Shown in pieces: positions 46,768 through 56,845 of a DNA stretch of 64,000 bases (its first letter is position 1; every line of letters starts with the position of its first letter). Origin of the DNA: Paulinella micropora (lineage: Eukaryota; Cercozoa; Imbricatea; Euglyphida; Paulinellidae); assembly GCA_019918135.1 (NCBI GenBank), contig WBZZ01003156.1:67001-131000 (forward strand). Reading direction: 5' to 3'. Position numbers and translations under genes: made by a program. The notes beneath the pieces were generated by a model. The model was not told the DNA's origin and ran no database searches. It worked only from the letters and a program-made list of their open reading frames with translations.

Positions 46768-47850
46768 ATGGCAGATGCCAAGAAGGACGGGCAGGTTTTT
46801 GTGAAGCTCCAGCCCCTCCCAGTCGAAGCTTTCAAGAAGGCTCTAGCAGAAGCAACAACGAAAGAGCCAACCACACTTTTTTTAATCCGGAAGCCTGTCG
46901 GATTATTCTGGTGCCGTGTTTCAGTTGGACCCGAAAAAGGCGACGAGCAGTATGTCAAATTCGGGGAAGGGGTCAATTATGGCCCAGAGGACGAACGGAC
47001 TCCGCTAGAAATCACGTCTGAGGCAATTAACCGCGCCCTGTTGGAAATTGCGTATCGAGTCCGGTTTCTTGGCTATGACACAATCAAGTACCCTTTCAGC
47101 GATCATGATCCGCATCTGGTGCTCGCGTTCGCAAAGAATAAGGCAAGCCCGAGCCTTCGGTCATTCCATGAATCGCTGAAAGAACTCGCTACCCAAGGCA
47201 GTTGCTTGTTGTCGTTCCCTCCTTCTCTCAAACCATCCCTAATACATCATACCCCAGCCAGCACCACCAGTGATGATGTTGATTTGAGGCTTGGCGCAAG
47301 AGGAGGGCAACGCGCAGTAGCTCGGCGAGGCAGCAAGGTCGCTTTGCACGACGGGCTTACAGTGGAAGAAATCGGGGACGTCGTGCTCGAAACCATGTAC
47401 AAAGCCGTAACCAACGTGCATACAAGTCAGCCCAGGATTTCTATCCCTGTGTCAAATTCCCCAAGCAAACTTTTTCAGACGCCGGCGGGCCTACTTTTGC
47501 AGAGCCAACTACTGTCGGCAGTACAAGGAAAGCCGTTGAGACATCAACTGCCTGAGGCACTACGCCAACACACAGCTCCCGAGCCTGTAAACCTAGGCGA
47601 AACTAAAGCAAGGCTGGCGGCGCTTGAGCTCCGGGCCTTTCACGATCTGGAGGCCAAAATGCGGGCAGAGTTTAGGAAGGCGCTGGAGGCGCAGGCCTTG
47701 CAATTTCAAACGAACCTCGAGACTATAAGGTCTGCACAGGACGAGAGAACGGCCAGCGTCGAAGGCAAACTAGAAAGGCTCTTAAGCAAGCTCGAAGAGG
47801 CCGTGCACGAAGCGAGGCATGGAGGTACGTCGAGCCGGAAGCGTAAGTGA
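46768..47850 (+). CDS. Paralog family A protein (copy 2) with coiled-coil tail
   Basis: 360 residues from the ATG at 46768, with ATATATATTC about 25 bases upstream. Related to the protein at 11333-12292 (shared IAYRVRFLGY motif followed by Tyr-Pro, FHESLKELA, VVLETMYKAV, ISIPV). It differs by a C-terminal coiled coil (about 285-345: ARLAALELRAFHDLEAKMRAE) and a basic end SRKRK. The base composition is lower in GC than the neighbours. No outside family recognised. Ends at TGA; TAG follows 19 codons later. Confidence 0.7.
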   Translation: MADAKKDGQVFVKLQPLPVEAFKKALAEATTKEPTTLFLIRKPVGLFWCRVSVGPEKGDEQYVKFGEGVNYGPEDERTPLEITSEAINRALLEIAYRVRFLGYDTIKYPFSDHDPHLVLAFAKNKASPSLRSFHESLKELATQGSCLLSFPPSLKPSLIHHTPASTTSDDVDLRLGARGGQRAVARRGSKVALHDGLTVEEIGDVVLETMYKAVTNVHTSQPRISIPVSNSPSKLFQTPAGLLLQSQLLSAVQGKPLRHQLPEALRQHTAPEPVNLGETKARLAALELRAFHDLEAKMRAEFRKALEAQALQFQTNLETIRSAQDERTASVEGKLERLLSKLEEAVHEARHGGTSSRKRK

Positions 47851-47924
47851 CCACCAGGGTCCCAAAGACGAAAAGGTGGATCCGTGTGGCGCGTGTCTTG
47901 GGGAACTTAGGACACAGAACAGGA

Positions 47925-48010
47925 GCTTTGGTTCTGAATAATTTAATAAAAATTCTCTTTTTTGTTTTGCTGGGCTCGCGCCGCTAAAAATCATTATTCA
48001 AACGTGCGCT
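47925..48010 (-). terminator. Candidate 3' end region of the LRR-like gene
   Basis: Read on the minus strand, downstream of the TAG at 48009 comes AAAGAGAATTTTTATTAAATTATTCAGAACC (as AGAATTTTTATTAAATTATT). It closely resembles the sequence after the gene that ends at 54525 (AGAGAACTTTAATAAATTC, then AGAACC). The shared AT-rich block with AATAAA/ATTAAA is likely a polyadenylation region. Confidence 0.5.
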
Positions 48011-49422
48011 AGCGCACGCCGAGAAACCTCGGACAATTGATAACCTCGATGCTGACATTAGGCGCTTGCTGCCCAACGGGCTGCACTATGTTAGTGAGTG
48101 AAGCACAATTCTTAAAGGTCACGCGCGCACCTCCCGGCAAAGCGTCTGGTAGTGTAAAGGTCTGTAAACGCGTACACCAGTCAATTTCCAGCTCGAACTC
48201 TCTTGCCAGGCTCGTCGAGCCTGGCCTAGGCGACAGCTTAATCTCTGTGAAGTTATCGCAGTTCAGGACACGGAGTACCAAGCGATCCAGGCCTCGGGTC
48301 AAGGAGCTAAGGCTGGGCGTTCTCAAATTCTCGCTGTTAAGGTATTGCAACTCCAGCTTTTTGCTCATTTTTCTCTGAAGCGAGATTCTAGCCTCCAGGG
48401 CGGAGTTGTTGTCGAACGAAAGCTTCAGGTTTTCCTTGGCACGGACCTCCAGCCCAGTGCCGAGTTGGCCAGAGTTGACAAGCGTCACCTCGATATTTGT
48501 GCCTTTGTGACTGGCGGTAGAAATGCTCCGCAAGACGTGGCAGTCTTGAAACTCGATCTTGAACTCGGCGGGGATCGGCGCGGTGCCGCCACGCGCAGTC
48601 GACTGCTTGAAGACAAACTCTTCCAACACCGAGCAGTCTTTCAATTGCAATCGATTCTCGCCCTCCAGATCAAGGCGAGTGCGCTGGAAAGAAAGCCTCT
48701 TGGCCGGGAGCTGATGAAATTCAAGTTTCTGAAACCAGCGCCGTAACTTCAGGGTAGCTTCGTGAAAACACAAGTCTGTACAGGGAAGCACAGGCAGCCC
48801 CGCCCGCGCCTGGGGCGGGCTGGAAGAAGTAGTACGGAGGGCCGTGCGGGGGGCAGACTGCAGCAACAACAGCGCCCCTGTCAGCAGGGCCGCAGCCACC
48901 GAGCTGCCCCTACCTGGTTTTCGCAGCCAAGTGCTGATTACCTGCTCCGACGTGTCGGCCACCACTACCCCACCCTTAGCTGGCTGGTCTTGGCCGGCCT
49001 TGCCTTGCTCTTCGCTGCAATGCTGCTTGAACTCGACGTACTCGTTTCTTTCTTCTTCTGTCTTGCACTCTGTTTTGAGAAAGCTTAGTGCTAGCCTCAG
49101 GATTTCGGCATGGGGGCTACCGGTTCTTGAGATCAAGATGTGATAGCCCCCACAACCCCGCCAGAAACTCTTCAACATGAGCCAGTTTCTGCGAGGGTTT
49201 GGGTTCGTCCCGACCCCCCCCCCCGCGGCAGCCCGAGCCGCGGGGGGGGGGGGGTTGGTTCAGGTAATGTTTGAGATTTTCGATACACCTGTCCTCTCGT
49301 CCGAGAACGTCAAGCCCCTGGCCTGAACTCAAAATCTGTTGCACTGATTGGGCGTGCTTTGGAAAAAACACCTGAAAGCGCTGGGCCGTGTCAAGCAAGA
49401 GAAGATCGTCTCCGTTGCTCAT
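48009..49422 (-). CDS. LRR-like protein (copy 1), frameshifted near the 5' end
   Basis: The long frame (49178-48009) has repeated LxxLxLxxC-type segments: LKLSFDNNSALEARISL, LVLRVLNCDNFTEIKLS, ARVTFKNCASLTNIVQP and IEVINCPRFLGV. They resemble the repeats of the gene at 54525 and leucine-rich repeats generally. A short upstream frame from the ATG at 49422 (MSNGDDLLLLDTAQRFQVFF) overlaps it and ends at 49117. A break at about 49120-49180 probably links them; poly-C and poly-G runs at 49217-49255 form a hairpin loop nearby. LRR proteins mediate protein contacts. An internal Ala/Leu segment (AAALLTGALLLL) could be a membrane span. Confidence 0.6.
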
Positions 49423-49458
49423 GGGCCCCCACCTGTCGTACCTGCCTCTGCCTCTCGA

Positions 49459-49496
<38 letters not shown>

Positions 49497-49935
49497 CCTG
49501 TATCCGCGGCGGGGAGCGAGAGAAGGGGGATAAAGAAGGAAGGGTGGGAGAAGGAAGACGAGGGACGCAAAAGGGAGGGACGCAAAAGGGAGAGTGTTCT
49601 CTCCCCTTCTCTCCTCCGGCACAGACCGCGCCGTGAGACCAGACAAACTAAGAGTAGTCAGTTCAAACTGCCCGACTTTATCAAGTTTTTTATTAAAAAA
49701 AAATCTACTACTTAGAGCACAAACAAAGTGTCAACTTTTGGTGAAATAGATTTTGACGTGTTCACACGTGTATTTTGTGCTAAGCTCGGCCCATTTGTGT
49801 TTGGAGCTCTGCTGGTTCTTGTTCTTGTTCTTATAGATTGTTTCTAGGCAGCTGTGCCATTTCTGTCTAGCCTCGTGGTGTGCATTCCCAACAGCAGATA
49901 AAACAAAACCCCCGCCGAGCTCTTTAATTCAGAAC
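49423..49935. other. Intergenic region with a (CT)n tract
   Basis: (CT)n at 49455-49493 lies 35 bases upstream of the minus-strand ATG at 49422, so it reads (GA)n on the sense strand. GACTTTATCAAGTTTTTTATTAAAA at about 49676-49700 is a reverse copy of the dispersed 3'-end element. No gene is supported. Confidence 0.65.
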
Positions 49936-50652
49936 TCATAGACGACGGGGTTTACAATCGGCTGTGGGCGCTAAAGTAGATAGCATACAAATGCCAATTA
50001 TCAAGATGATAATTCCAGCACAAAGCATGCATAGCGCTATCTTTTGTACCCAGGAGAGAGGAGGGGTGGCTTTATTTTCTCTCACGGGCTCGGGCGTCAT
50101 TGCGTGGGTGTCACGTGTGTCCGGCTTGCGTCGCGAAGGTTTATCACGTAATGGTTCACGCTCGTCGGGCCCCCATACACACCAACAGAAACAACCAAGC
50201 CCAAAAAGCGCTGCAATGCCAAGGAAGCCAAATCCAGCTAGCCAAGAGTTTGTAGCTTTGAGGTTATAGCCAGTGATTGTGTAACCGAGCCGACAGATGT
50301 TGGAGGTGTTCCCCCTGCACCTGGCCAAGATCTCTGACTTGATTTTACACTTCTTTGTCGGGGCTGTTGACTCCCAGAACTTGCTTTGTTCCTCCAGAAT
50401 CGGAGCCATTGCCCACTCAGATTCTTCCACCAGATCTCCACACTTGCTTCGGAACAGCAGCGACACGTTGGCGGGGTCAAGGGCGTGCTTTATCGAAATG
50501 CCTACTCGCAATTCTAGTGTCCGCGACACGTTGACGCCGCCCAGCACCGCCTCAACTCCCCCGACGATTTCCTTGTAGCCAATCATAGATTCGCAGTCGG
50601 GCGATCGTGGGATTGCCAACGCCAGCGCTAGCAGAAATAGGCCCCGGAGCAT
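49936..50652 (-). CDS. Membrane glycoprotein with signal peptide and two hydrophobic spans (parent of the copy at 23038)
   Basis: 238 residues from the ATG at 50652. Signal peptide MLRGLFLLALALAIPRS, a Cys-containing ectodomain with sequons (GVNVSRT, PANVSL, GNTSNI), a first span FGFLGIAALFGLGCFCWCVW near 143-162, a charged loop, and a second span IALCMLCAGIIILIIGICML near 206-225. TATAAATATTAGC lies just before the ATG on the sense strand. A near-identical but truncated, frameshifted copy lies at 23038-23460 in opposite orientation. Topology suggests an envelope or host-membrane protein; no family recognised. Confidence 0.75.
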   Translation of the reverse strand: MLRGLFLLALALAIPRSPDCESMIGYKEIVGGVEAVLGGVNVSRTLELRVGISIKHALDPANVSLLFRSKCGDLVEESEWAMAPILEEQSKFWESTAPTKKCKIKSEILARCRGNTSNICRLGYTITGYNLKATNSWLAGFGFLGIAALFGLGCFCWCVWGPDEREPLRDKPSRRKPDTRDTHAMTPEPVRENKATPPLSWVQKIALCMLCAGIIILIIGICMLSTLAPTADCKPRRL

Positions 50653-50929
50653 TTGGCCAGCTAATATTTATATTGTATAATCTTTGGACCGGAGCGGGGC
50701 TTAGTCGAAAGGTACATGAGAACTTATTATCCCATCGTGGAATATGCGGCGGACGTAGCCTGGCTGGGGCTGGGGTCGCTAGCTGCTACAGTACGGCGGT
50801 CCGCCCGGAAGCGATGCGGTGGCAGGTAGAGAACGGCACTCAGCTGCTGCACCTGTGATCAGGCCGGCGTCGGGTCCTGGAAGTGTAAATAAATAAATAA
50901 ATAAAACCTTTTGGTTTTCTCTCCCTTTT
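50653..50929. other. Upstream region of the membrane protein gene
   Basis: It shares a TATA-like promoter with the copy at 22990-23037 and ends with TAAATAAATAAATAAA at 50885-50900. No gene is supported. Confidence 0.5.
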
Positions 50930-51860
50930 ATCTTTTCCGCTCCCTCTTTTTGTCGGTGGGAAAACGATCGGAAAAGGGCAGCGTTCCCCCACTCCCCCCC
51001 CCCCCCCCGACATTTCTGGCAGTACTACCTTTTTCGACCGTACCACGCGCCCTACCCTCCGGCCGGTTCATTTGGCGCCAAGTTGCGCCGGCCGTTCCGG
51101 AGGCCAGCAGAGAAACCGGACGTTTTCCCGCAGAGAGAAACGGTACGTCTTTTTTTTTTACTTGCACGAAATGTTTTTGGCCCCCCTTGCCTCCCCCTTC
51201 CCCCCTTGCCTGACGGTTGGGGGGATGTGCAGAGCGGGGGCGACGCAAGCGAGAGGGGCGACGCAAGCGAGAGGGGCGACGCAAGCGAGAGGGGCGACGC
51301 AAGCGAGAGGGGCGACGCAAGCGAGAGGGGCGACGAGAGTGAGAGGGAGGGGGAGGACGTCTTCCTCACGGCGACGTTTGGGTGTTTGTGTGGGGTTTTT
51401 GCGCAAGTAGATCTTGGCGCCAAATTCGCGCTTACGGCCGTTTCCCCGGGAAGGCTAAAGACGCACTGCCTTTTTCGACCATATCACGCGCCCTACCCTC
51501 CGAACGGCACAATTTGGAGCCAAATGAACCGGCCGTTCCGGGGGCTAGCAGTGAAACCGGACGTTTTCCCGCAGAGAGAATCGGTACGCCTGTTTTTTTT
51601 TACTCACACAAAAATGTTTTTCGGCCCTCTCGCCTTCCCTAGCGGCAGGGGAGTGCAGAGCAAAGGGGAGCGGGGCGACGAAGGGGAGCGGGGCGACGAA
51701 GGTGAGAGGGAGGGGGGAGGATCGTCTTCCTCACGGCGGCGTTTGGTCGTCTGTGTGGGGTTTTTGCGCAGGTAGATCTTGGCGCCAAATTGTCGCTTAC
51801 GGCCACTTTCCCGGGAAGACTAAGACGCACTGCCTTTTTCGGCCGTATCAGAACCGGGCG
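50930..51860. repeat. Inverted copy of the ~450-bp palindrome/minisatellite units
   Basis: Two units, the reverse complement of those at 20279-21600: TTTGGCGCCAA at 51071 and 51413, the 18-bp minisatellite as GCGAGAGGGGCGACGCAA (51240-51340), GACGTCTTCCTCACGGC at 51356 and 51720, and the GACCATATCACGCGC motif at 51476 and similar at 51034 and 51838. Together with the gene copy at 23038/50652 this forms a large inverted duplication. Confidence 0.85.
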
Positions 51861-52020
51861 CCGGAGACCACAGGGGGCTGAATCTGATGTGGATAGTCGC
51901 GTCCCGGCGGTATTCGCTGGGCCAGGCTGCTTGAAACAGTGGTATTTCATCAATTCCCAGAAACGACCGGATTAAAGCGCTAGAGTCCGCGCAACCCAGC
52001 TTAAATTCCTTTGGCATTGT
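51834..52020 (-). pseudogene. Fragment copied from the gene at 56045-56644
   Basis: About 180 bases match the minus-strand coding region at about 56139-56400 (ALIRSFLGIDEIP versus ALIRSFLGLYEVP, AAWPSEYRR versus AAWPGEYRR, IRFSPLWSPAPGS in both). The 80-base insert of the parent (about 56200-56320) is absent here, so either the copy lost it or the parent gained it. It joins directly to the palindrome unit at 51834 and to a (GA)n tract at 52036. Confidence 0.75.
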
Positions 52021-52035
52021 TCTCGGCCCTTTACA

Positions 52036-52565
52036 AGAGAGAGAGAGAGAGAGAGAGAGACGTACCTCCAGGGCTCGAACAAGTTGGCCCAAGACCTGCC
52101 CAGTTTTGTGCGCATCTTGAATGAACACCCCTGGACCTTAACGCTAGACGAGAGCTCTGCGCCCACGACGTGCAGCTAGCGGAGACCAGCGAGGAGGCCT
52201 GCCAGTTGCTGTGGCGGGATCCTTTGTGCCTGCTGGTACGGCCGCTGCCTCCCCAACGCCCCGGCATCCCGCGCCCATGCCCTGGTGGTGTTCAAGGAAG
52301 AGTCAATCTTAGAGCGCGGGCGTCGTCGACTTACCTTGTACGTGTACGATCCCTCCAACAAGATTCACTGGGCTTGGCTGCTGCTAGTTTCTTTTATGTG
52401 GCAAGCTTTGCTCATGCATTCCACGCAACTAGGGTCCGGTGGACTGCCACGCCCGCCCAGCCGCTGCCAATGCACGACAATGACGGCGGTGACGATGACG
52501 ACAGCGACGATGAAGGACCCTTTGGGCACTTTCAACTCTGGCAAAAAATTACCTGCGGGACGTAG
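52036..52565 (+). pseudogene. Broken gene on the plus strand with membrane span and acidic tail
   Basis: After a (GA)n tract (52036-52060) three plus-strand frames in turn look coding: about 52075-52165 (LAQDLPSFVRILNEHPWTLTL), 52165-52270 (AETSEEACQLLWRDPLCLLV), 52270-52430 (LVVFKEESILERGRRRLTLY and a span HWAWLLLVSFMWQALLMH), and finally an acidic tail DNDGGDDDDSDDEG to TAG-like stop at 52565. At least two breaks are needed. The overlapping minus-strand ORF is probably the read-through end of the next gene. Function unknown. Confidence 0.4.
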
Positions 52566-54062
52566 CACAATAAGTAAGACAAAATGTCGGGTTTTTAATA
52601 AAAAGAAGTATACGTTCTCGTGGGCTAAAGGGGGAGCAGGGGGGTCGGGGGCAGCATGCCCCCCAAGGGCAGCATGCCCCCTGTGGCGAAGGAGGCTGGC
52701 TGCCACTCTTTGTTGTCGGACAGGAGCCGTCAGTAGAAACTGTCTCTGGAAAGCCCCGAGGGCCAGCACCGCGCGGTTGCCACTGTCCGCCTCGCTCGAC
52801 ACGCCTACCACCCCAGACGCAAGCCTGGCATCAGCTTCGCTGGCCAACAGACGGCAGAGCGTAGGGGCCTTCTTGCACACCGACGCCCCTAGGCTCCTGC
52901 AGGCATCCCTGTCGCACTCGGGGGTACCAAGGCAGCACGGAGACAGCCTCGTAGTGGCGCAGAAGCGGCCCTGGCCGCGGACCCCGCGCTTCAAAAAGTC
53001 TTGCGTGCTGCTCTGCACACAGAAATGGCAGATCTGCGGGACGTACAGGCTTAACTCCACGCTTCGGCAGTCCTCCGTACCAGCGCCCTCACCCTGGGGA
53101 GGAGAGAGCAGATGTTGCCACAATACGCGCATCAGCAGCTTCGCCTTGCCGTAGCTTGGCCTTTCCTCCTCGCGGAAACAAGCGGCTATCTCGCTGACAA
53201 ATCCCCTCTGCGCTTCGGACTGGGGCTGGCCAGCCGGAGCAAACAACAGCTTCTCTAGGAACCAAGGGTCTGCTTGCTCTCCCGGCGGCGTCTTCCGCGC
53301 CAGCCAGTCCCAGGCCCGTCGCACCCCTCTCTGCGCCAGATCCTCCGCCAGGTTCACGTGCACTTCCAGCAGCTCCGCGTTGGCTTGCACATTATGGTAG
53401 ATCTTAACGACTACGACCAGAAAGGCAGTGAGGTTCAGTTGGCAAGCCCCCCGCAGCGGGCCGTGCTGCGGAGGCAGCAGCACTCCCCGCTCCATACTCG
53501 TCGGGTCGTGCCGGAAGCTGACTCGGATGGGCTCTATGCAAGCAAGCCTGACCAGCAGCTCACACGTCTTAATGTCTAGGGCCAGCGGCGCAAACGCATT
53601 CTGCTGCTGCTCTGCGGTCCAGTCTTGGTGCGGCAAAAGCCCCAAGAAAAAGGCATTGTCCTCCGACGAAAGCGCTCCGGCGGGGCGCCGGCACGTGGCT
53701 GCCAACACCTGCGCCAACACCCGTGGTAGCAACTGGAAGCCTTGGCACAACGTCTTCATAGTCGTGGGGCTTATGGCGCAACACGTGACTTCCAGGCTCA
53801 CGCGCGAAAGCTTTTGCTCGACCTCCGGCTCCGACAATCTGGGACACAACCCGCGCAGCATTAGGTCCGTCCTGGTCGTGTGATCTCTGAGATACAATTT
53901 GTCGTTGTCACCATAGCGGTTGTTCTGCGCCTCTGTCAGCACAGCCAGCTGAGCTAACCCACCCAAGTCCACCGGCTCATAAGCCTGCCCAGGCCCAAAC
54001 GCCGCCGGGCTCTTACTCGTCTTCTTTTTCTTCTTGCGGTTGTGCCGTCCACCTTTTCTCAT
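52365..54062 (-). CDS. Hypothetical helical protein, 3' end uncertain
   Basis: 565 codons from the ATG at 54062 (MRKGGRHNRKKKKK, a nuclear-type basic cluster) to TGA at 52365. The region to about residue 450 is well-behaved and mainly helical, with many Cys (CLGTPECDRDACRSLG). After about 52740 the frame runs through GGGGGCAGCATGCCCCCC palindromes and an AT-rich block like a 3' end (52570-52620), so the true end is probably near 52630 in a shifted frame. No family recognised. The remaining tail is antisense to the plus-strand pseudogene. Confidence 0.6.
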   Translation of the reverse strand: MRKGGRHNRKKKKKTSKSPAAFGPGQAYEPVDLGGLAQLAVLTEAQNNRYGDNDKLYLRDHTTRTDLMLRGLCPRLSEPEVEQKLSRVSLEVTCCAISPTTMKTLCQGFQLLPRVLAQVLAATCRRPAGALSSEDNAFFLGLLPHQDWTAEQQQNAFAPLALDIKTCELLVRLACIEPIRVSFRHDPTSMERGVLLPPQHGPLRGACQLNLTAFLVVVVKIYHNVQANAELLEVHVNLAEDLAQRGVRRAWDWLARKTPPGEQADPWFLEKLLFAPAGQPQSEAQRGFVSEIAACFREEERPSYGKAKLLMRVLWQHLLSPPQGEGAGTEDCRSVELSLYVPQICHFCVQSSTQDFLKRGVRGQGRFCATTRLSPCCLGTPECDRDACRSLGASVCKKAPTLCRLLASEADARLASGVVGVSSEADSGNRAVLALGAFQRQFLLTAPVRQQRVAASLLRHRGHAALGGHAAPDPPAPPLAHENVYFFLLKTRHFVLLIVLRPAGNFLPELKVPKGSFIVAVVIVTAVIVVHWQRLGGRGSPPDPSCVECMSKACHIKETSSSQAQ

Positions 54063-54524
54063 TTAGAGCACTTTGCCACACAAAACACAACTCTCTCTTT
54101 CTTTTTTTGCTAGGAGTTTCTAGTTCTAGCCACGATCACTCACTAAAACTAGTGCGCAAAAAAGAAGAAAACAAAGGGGGGGGGGGGCGCCCCCCCCCTC
54201 CACACAACACTTCGCGGGCGGCTTTTGGGCGCCTGTGCGGGGTTTTTGCGCAAGTAGACATTGGCGCCAAATTCGCGCTTACGGCCGTTCCGGAGGCTAG
54301 CCGAGAAACCGGACGTTTTCCCGGGAAGACTAAGACGCACTGCCCTTTTCGGCCGTATCACGCGAGAAAGGACTGCTACGGGTGCTGTCTTTTCAGAAAA
54401 TTATTTATTTCTTGCAGCTTCGCCCCCCCTCCCCTGTTCTAGTTTGTGAAAAATAGTTGGGGCAGGCCCATGATGACGACAAAGGCCTACAGATCGAAAG
54501 AAAACAAGCCTGGTTCTGAATTTA
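54063..54524. repeat. Intergenic region with a remnant of the palindrome unit
   Basis: 54225-54365 is a shortened reverse copy of the ~450-bp unit: GCGCAAGTAGACATTGGCGC, GAGAAACCGGACGTTTTCCC and TTTTCGGCCGTATCACGCG, with the minisatellite deleted. A G/C pair of runs at 54177-54200 could fold. The minus-strand gene ends at 54525 with its AT-rich 3' block at 54505-54524. Confidence 0.75.
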
Positions 54525-56258
54525 TTAAAGTTCTCTTTTTCCTGCCTCGCCTCCTTCTGAATCAGATTCGTCTGCTGAGTCTTCTGAATCTGTTCCGTCG
54601 CCGCTTGCTCTGAGACCTCTGACTAGAATGTGTAAGCCCCGCCACTGCACGCGGCCCTCGCGCCGCGTAACATAAGGAAGAATGATCTGCACCTCTTCGT
54701 CGATTCGCCAGTTAGCGGGCAGGATCTCATGACAGAATTTCGGGGCTTCGTCCAAGTGCAGGGTTGCACTGCGCGCACTCAGTCCGTCGGGCAGTTGGAT
54801 CTTCTCTAGCTTGGGACAGTCAGATAATATTATGTCTATCTCTATCGCGCCCAGCTGCTGCCTTAGCCCGCGCCCGCCCCTGACAAACAGGTGCTGTAAA
54901 CAGATTTCCTTTAACTCCGGGCAGTCCTGGATGAGCAACCTGAGTTTCGGCAGCGCCGTGTTTGACGTGCTACCAGATCTCGGCGGCTGGCCTGGGGCGA
55001 GGGCCGCGGCTTGCTTGTGGTCTGCCCAGTCGTCGGTGTCTATGCGCTCAAGGCCGGCACAAACGGCAACGTGAATGTCTACTATATGGTAGGGCTCCGT
55101 CCGGGCTTGTGGGGGTGGTGTTCTGGCAGTAGCCCGGGACAGGTCGGGCCCGCCCAGCGTGATGTGCTTCAGCTGTGCACAACAACGGACGTCCACACTA
55201 TAGCAGCCACCGGCTGCTCGCCAGCCGGTGGGCAGCCGGAGCTGGCTGAGGCGTGCTAGGGACACAGCGCTAACCGAGAGTCCATTGTACTGCAGTTCTT
55301 GGGGGAACTCCAGCTCCGATAGTTGGCGGCAGGCCTCCAGGTTCGCTGAGAACAGGCGGGTCCGAACGCAAGCAAGGCTCAGCTCGACGCGATACAGTTC
55401 TGGTAACTGCCTCAAACGCATAGAAACAATGTCCAGCGACTCGCCGCCTATATCCATTTTCGTTTCCTGCACGCCGCTCCTAAGCACCTCTAACTCTAGG
55501 CCTGTCAGCGGCACACTCCCTGCCAGAGTGCTGCTGAGAATGCAAAGTTTCTTGGCCGGGTAGTCTTCCACTGTAACGCGCGCCCGCCCCCCGACAGCCA
55601 CAAGCAACTTATCGACGGCTGGAAACGGTGTCGAGGCACGCACACTCAGTTTTAGGGTCCGGGGAAACGGCGCGGATGCATCTACATGCTTCAATTTTGG
55701 GCAGTCCCTGATTGTCAGCTCTAGCACGCGTCTACGGCGTACGCCCTTGGCGTCACTAGGACACATGGTAAAAATAAACGTGTGAAGCTTTTTGCCGTCC
55801 ACCACGCAAAATTTGGCCGCCCCCCGAGGCGTCACCCTGGTTTTGAGAAGGCGGAGGTCGCTCACCCTGTCATTAAAAATCCAAAAGATCTCCTTCCTTG
55901 TTAGCGAAAACGTTAGGCTGTGCAAGCACAGATGCTTTATGCTCACGACTGGCTGTCCCCCACCGCGAAAAGGAAAATACCAAATTTCGTGCGTGGTCAG
56001 GACCGTGAAATGTCGGCGGGGCGCGCTGTCCGCCGCCGACAGGGCTAGGCTTGCGAGCGCCCGGTCGCGACGGTAAGCGCGACCGTATCGACCAGTGACC
56101 TCCAGTATACAGCTGGAGTCAAATTTTGATAGGCAGCAGAACCGGGCGCCGGAGACCACAGGGGGCTGAATCTGATGTCGGTATTCGCGTCCCGACGGTA
56201 ACTTCGCGCGGCCCTTACCATCTCTTTCAGCACTCGGCGATCCACCTCGCCCGCGCAA
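54525..56258 (-). CDS. LRR-like protein (copy 2), probable continuation of the gene at 56045
   Basis: The frame opens at 56258 but the first about 30 codons overlap the gene at 56045-56644 and are probably out of frame; coding character begins near 56110. Repeats of the form LxIxDCPxLxxIxLP are clear: LTIRDCPKLKHVDAS, LLIQDCPELKEICLQ and IILSDCPKLEKIQLP. They match those of the gene at 48009. An acidic C-terminus (DGTDSEDSADESDSEGG) precedes TAA. The most likely structure is one gene from 56644 to 54525 with a break at about 56045-56120. Confidence 0.65.
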   Translation of the reverse strand: MRGRGGSPSAERDGKGRAKLPSGREYRHQIQPPVVSGARFCCLSKFDSSCILEVTGRYGRAYRRDRALASLALSAADSAPRRHFTVLTTHEIWYFPFRGGGQPVVSIKHLCLHSLTFSLTRKEIFWIFNDRVSDLRLLKTRVTPRGAAKFCVVDGKKLHTFIFTMCPSDAKGVRRRRVLELTIRDCPKLKHVDASAPFPRTLKLSVRASTPFPAVDKLLVAVGGRARVTVEDYPAKKLCILSSTLAGSVPLTGLELEVLRSGVQETKMDIGGESLDIVSMRLRQLPELYRVELSLACVRTRLFSANLEACRQLSELEFPQELQYNGLSVSAVSLARLSQLRLPTGWRAAGGCYSVDVRCCAQLKHITLGGPDLSRATARTPPPQARTEPYHIVDIHVAVCAGLERIDTDDWADHKQAAALAPGQPPRSGSTSNTALPKLRLLIQDCPELKEICLQHLFVRGGRGLRQQLGAIEIDIILSDCPKLEKIQLPDGLSARSATLHLDEAPKFCHEILPANWRIDEEVQIILPYVTRREGRVQWRGLHILVRGLRASGDGTDSEDSADESDSEGGEAGKREL

Positions 56259-56644
56259 AGGTACGCTAGCACATTGTTTGGCCGCGCGACTTTGGACTCC
56301 TTCGACTCTGGCCGGCGGTATTCGCCGGGCCAGGCGGCGTGAAAGTTTGGTACTTCATAGAGTCCCAGAAACGACCGGATTAAAGCACTAAGCTCCGCGC
56401 TAGGTAAGTTGGGTTTTACTTGCATTTGCCCACACGCTGCTAGCGTGTGGGCGCCCACCTCATCGTTCGCACAAAGGTACGTTGGCACCTCATCGTCCGC
56501 ACAAAGGTACGTTGGCACATCATCGTCCGCACAAAGGTGCGTTGGCACATCATCGTCCGCACGCGCGGCTTCTTCGGGATTTTCCGCATACTCGAGTACG
56601 AAAGTTAACAGTTTTTGGATAATTAGATCAGATCCAGTAGACAT
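56045..56644 (-). CDS. N-terminal part of the LRR-like gene, with a 10-residue tandem repeat
   Basis: From the ATG at 56644. Residues about 30-65 are three to four copies of a 10-residue repeat (DDDVPTYLCA) from a 30-bp DNA repeat at 56461-56560. A perfect 11-bp inverted repeat with a 3-base loop (GCCCACACGCT, 56428-56452) lies in the coding region. The following globular part (ALIRSFLGLYEVP, IRFSPLWSPAPGS) has a partial duplicate at 51834-52020. The frame ends at 56045 inside the overlap with the LRR-like frame. Confidence 0.6.
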   Translation of the reverse strand: MSTGSDLIIQKLLTFVLEYAENPEEAARADDDVPTHLCADDDVPTYLCADDEVPTYLCANDEVGAHTLAACGQMQVKPNLPSAELSALIRSFLGLYEVPNFHAAWPGEYRRPESKESKVARPNNVLAYLCAGEVDRRVLKEMVRAARSYRRDANTDIRFSPLWSPAPGSAAYQNLTPAVYWRSLVDTVALTVATGRSQA

Positions 56645-56845
56645 TTGCTTTTGGCTCTTTTTAGAAACAGAGAAGAAACAAAAGAAGCAAAGAGCGATGT
56701 GAGGAGGTGCTTTTCTCTCTTACTCTGCATTCCCTGCCCCCCCCCCCCTCCCTCCTCTGCGCCCGATTTTGACGCAGGTTTACGGAGGAGCACCAGGACC
56801 ACAAATGTCTACGACGAGGCTAAAGGTAGTTGTTAATAACATGAA
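56645..56845. other. Short spacer
   Basis: Poly-C run at 56737-56747. No gene is supported. Confidence 0.5.
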
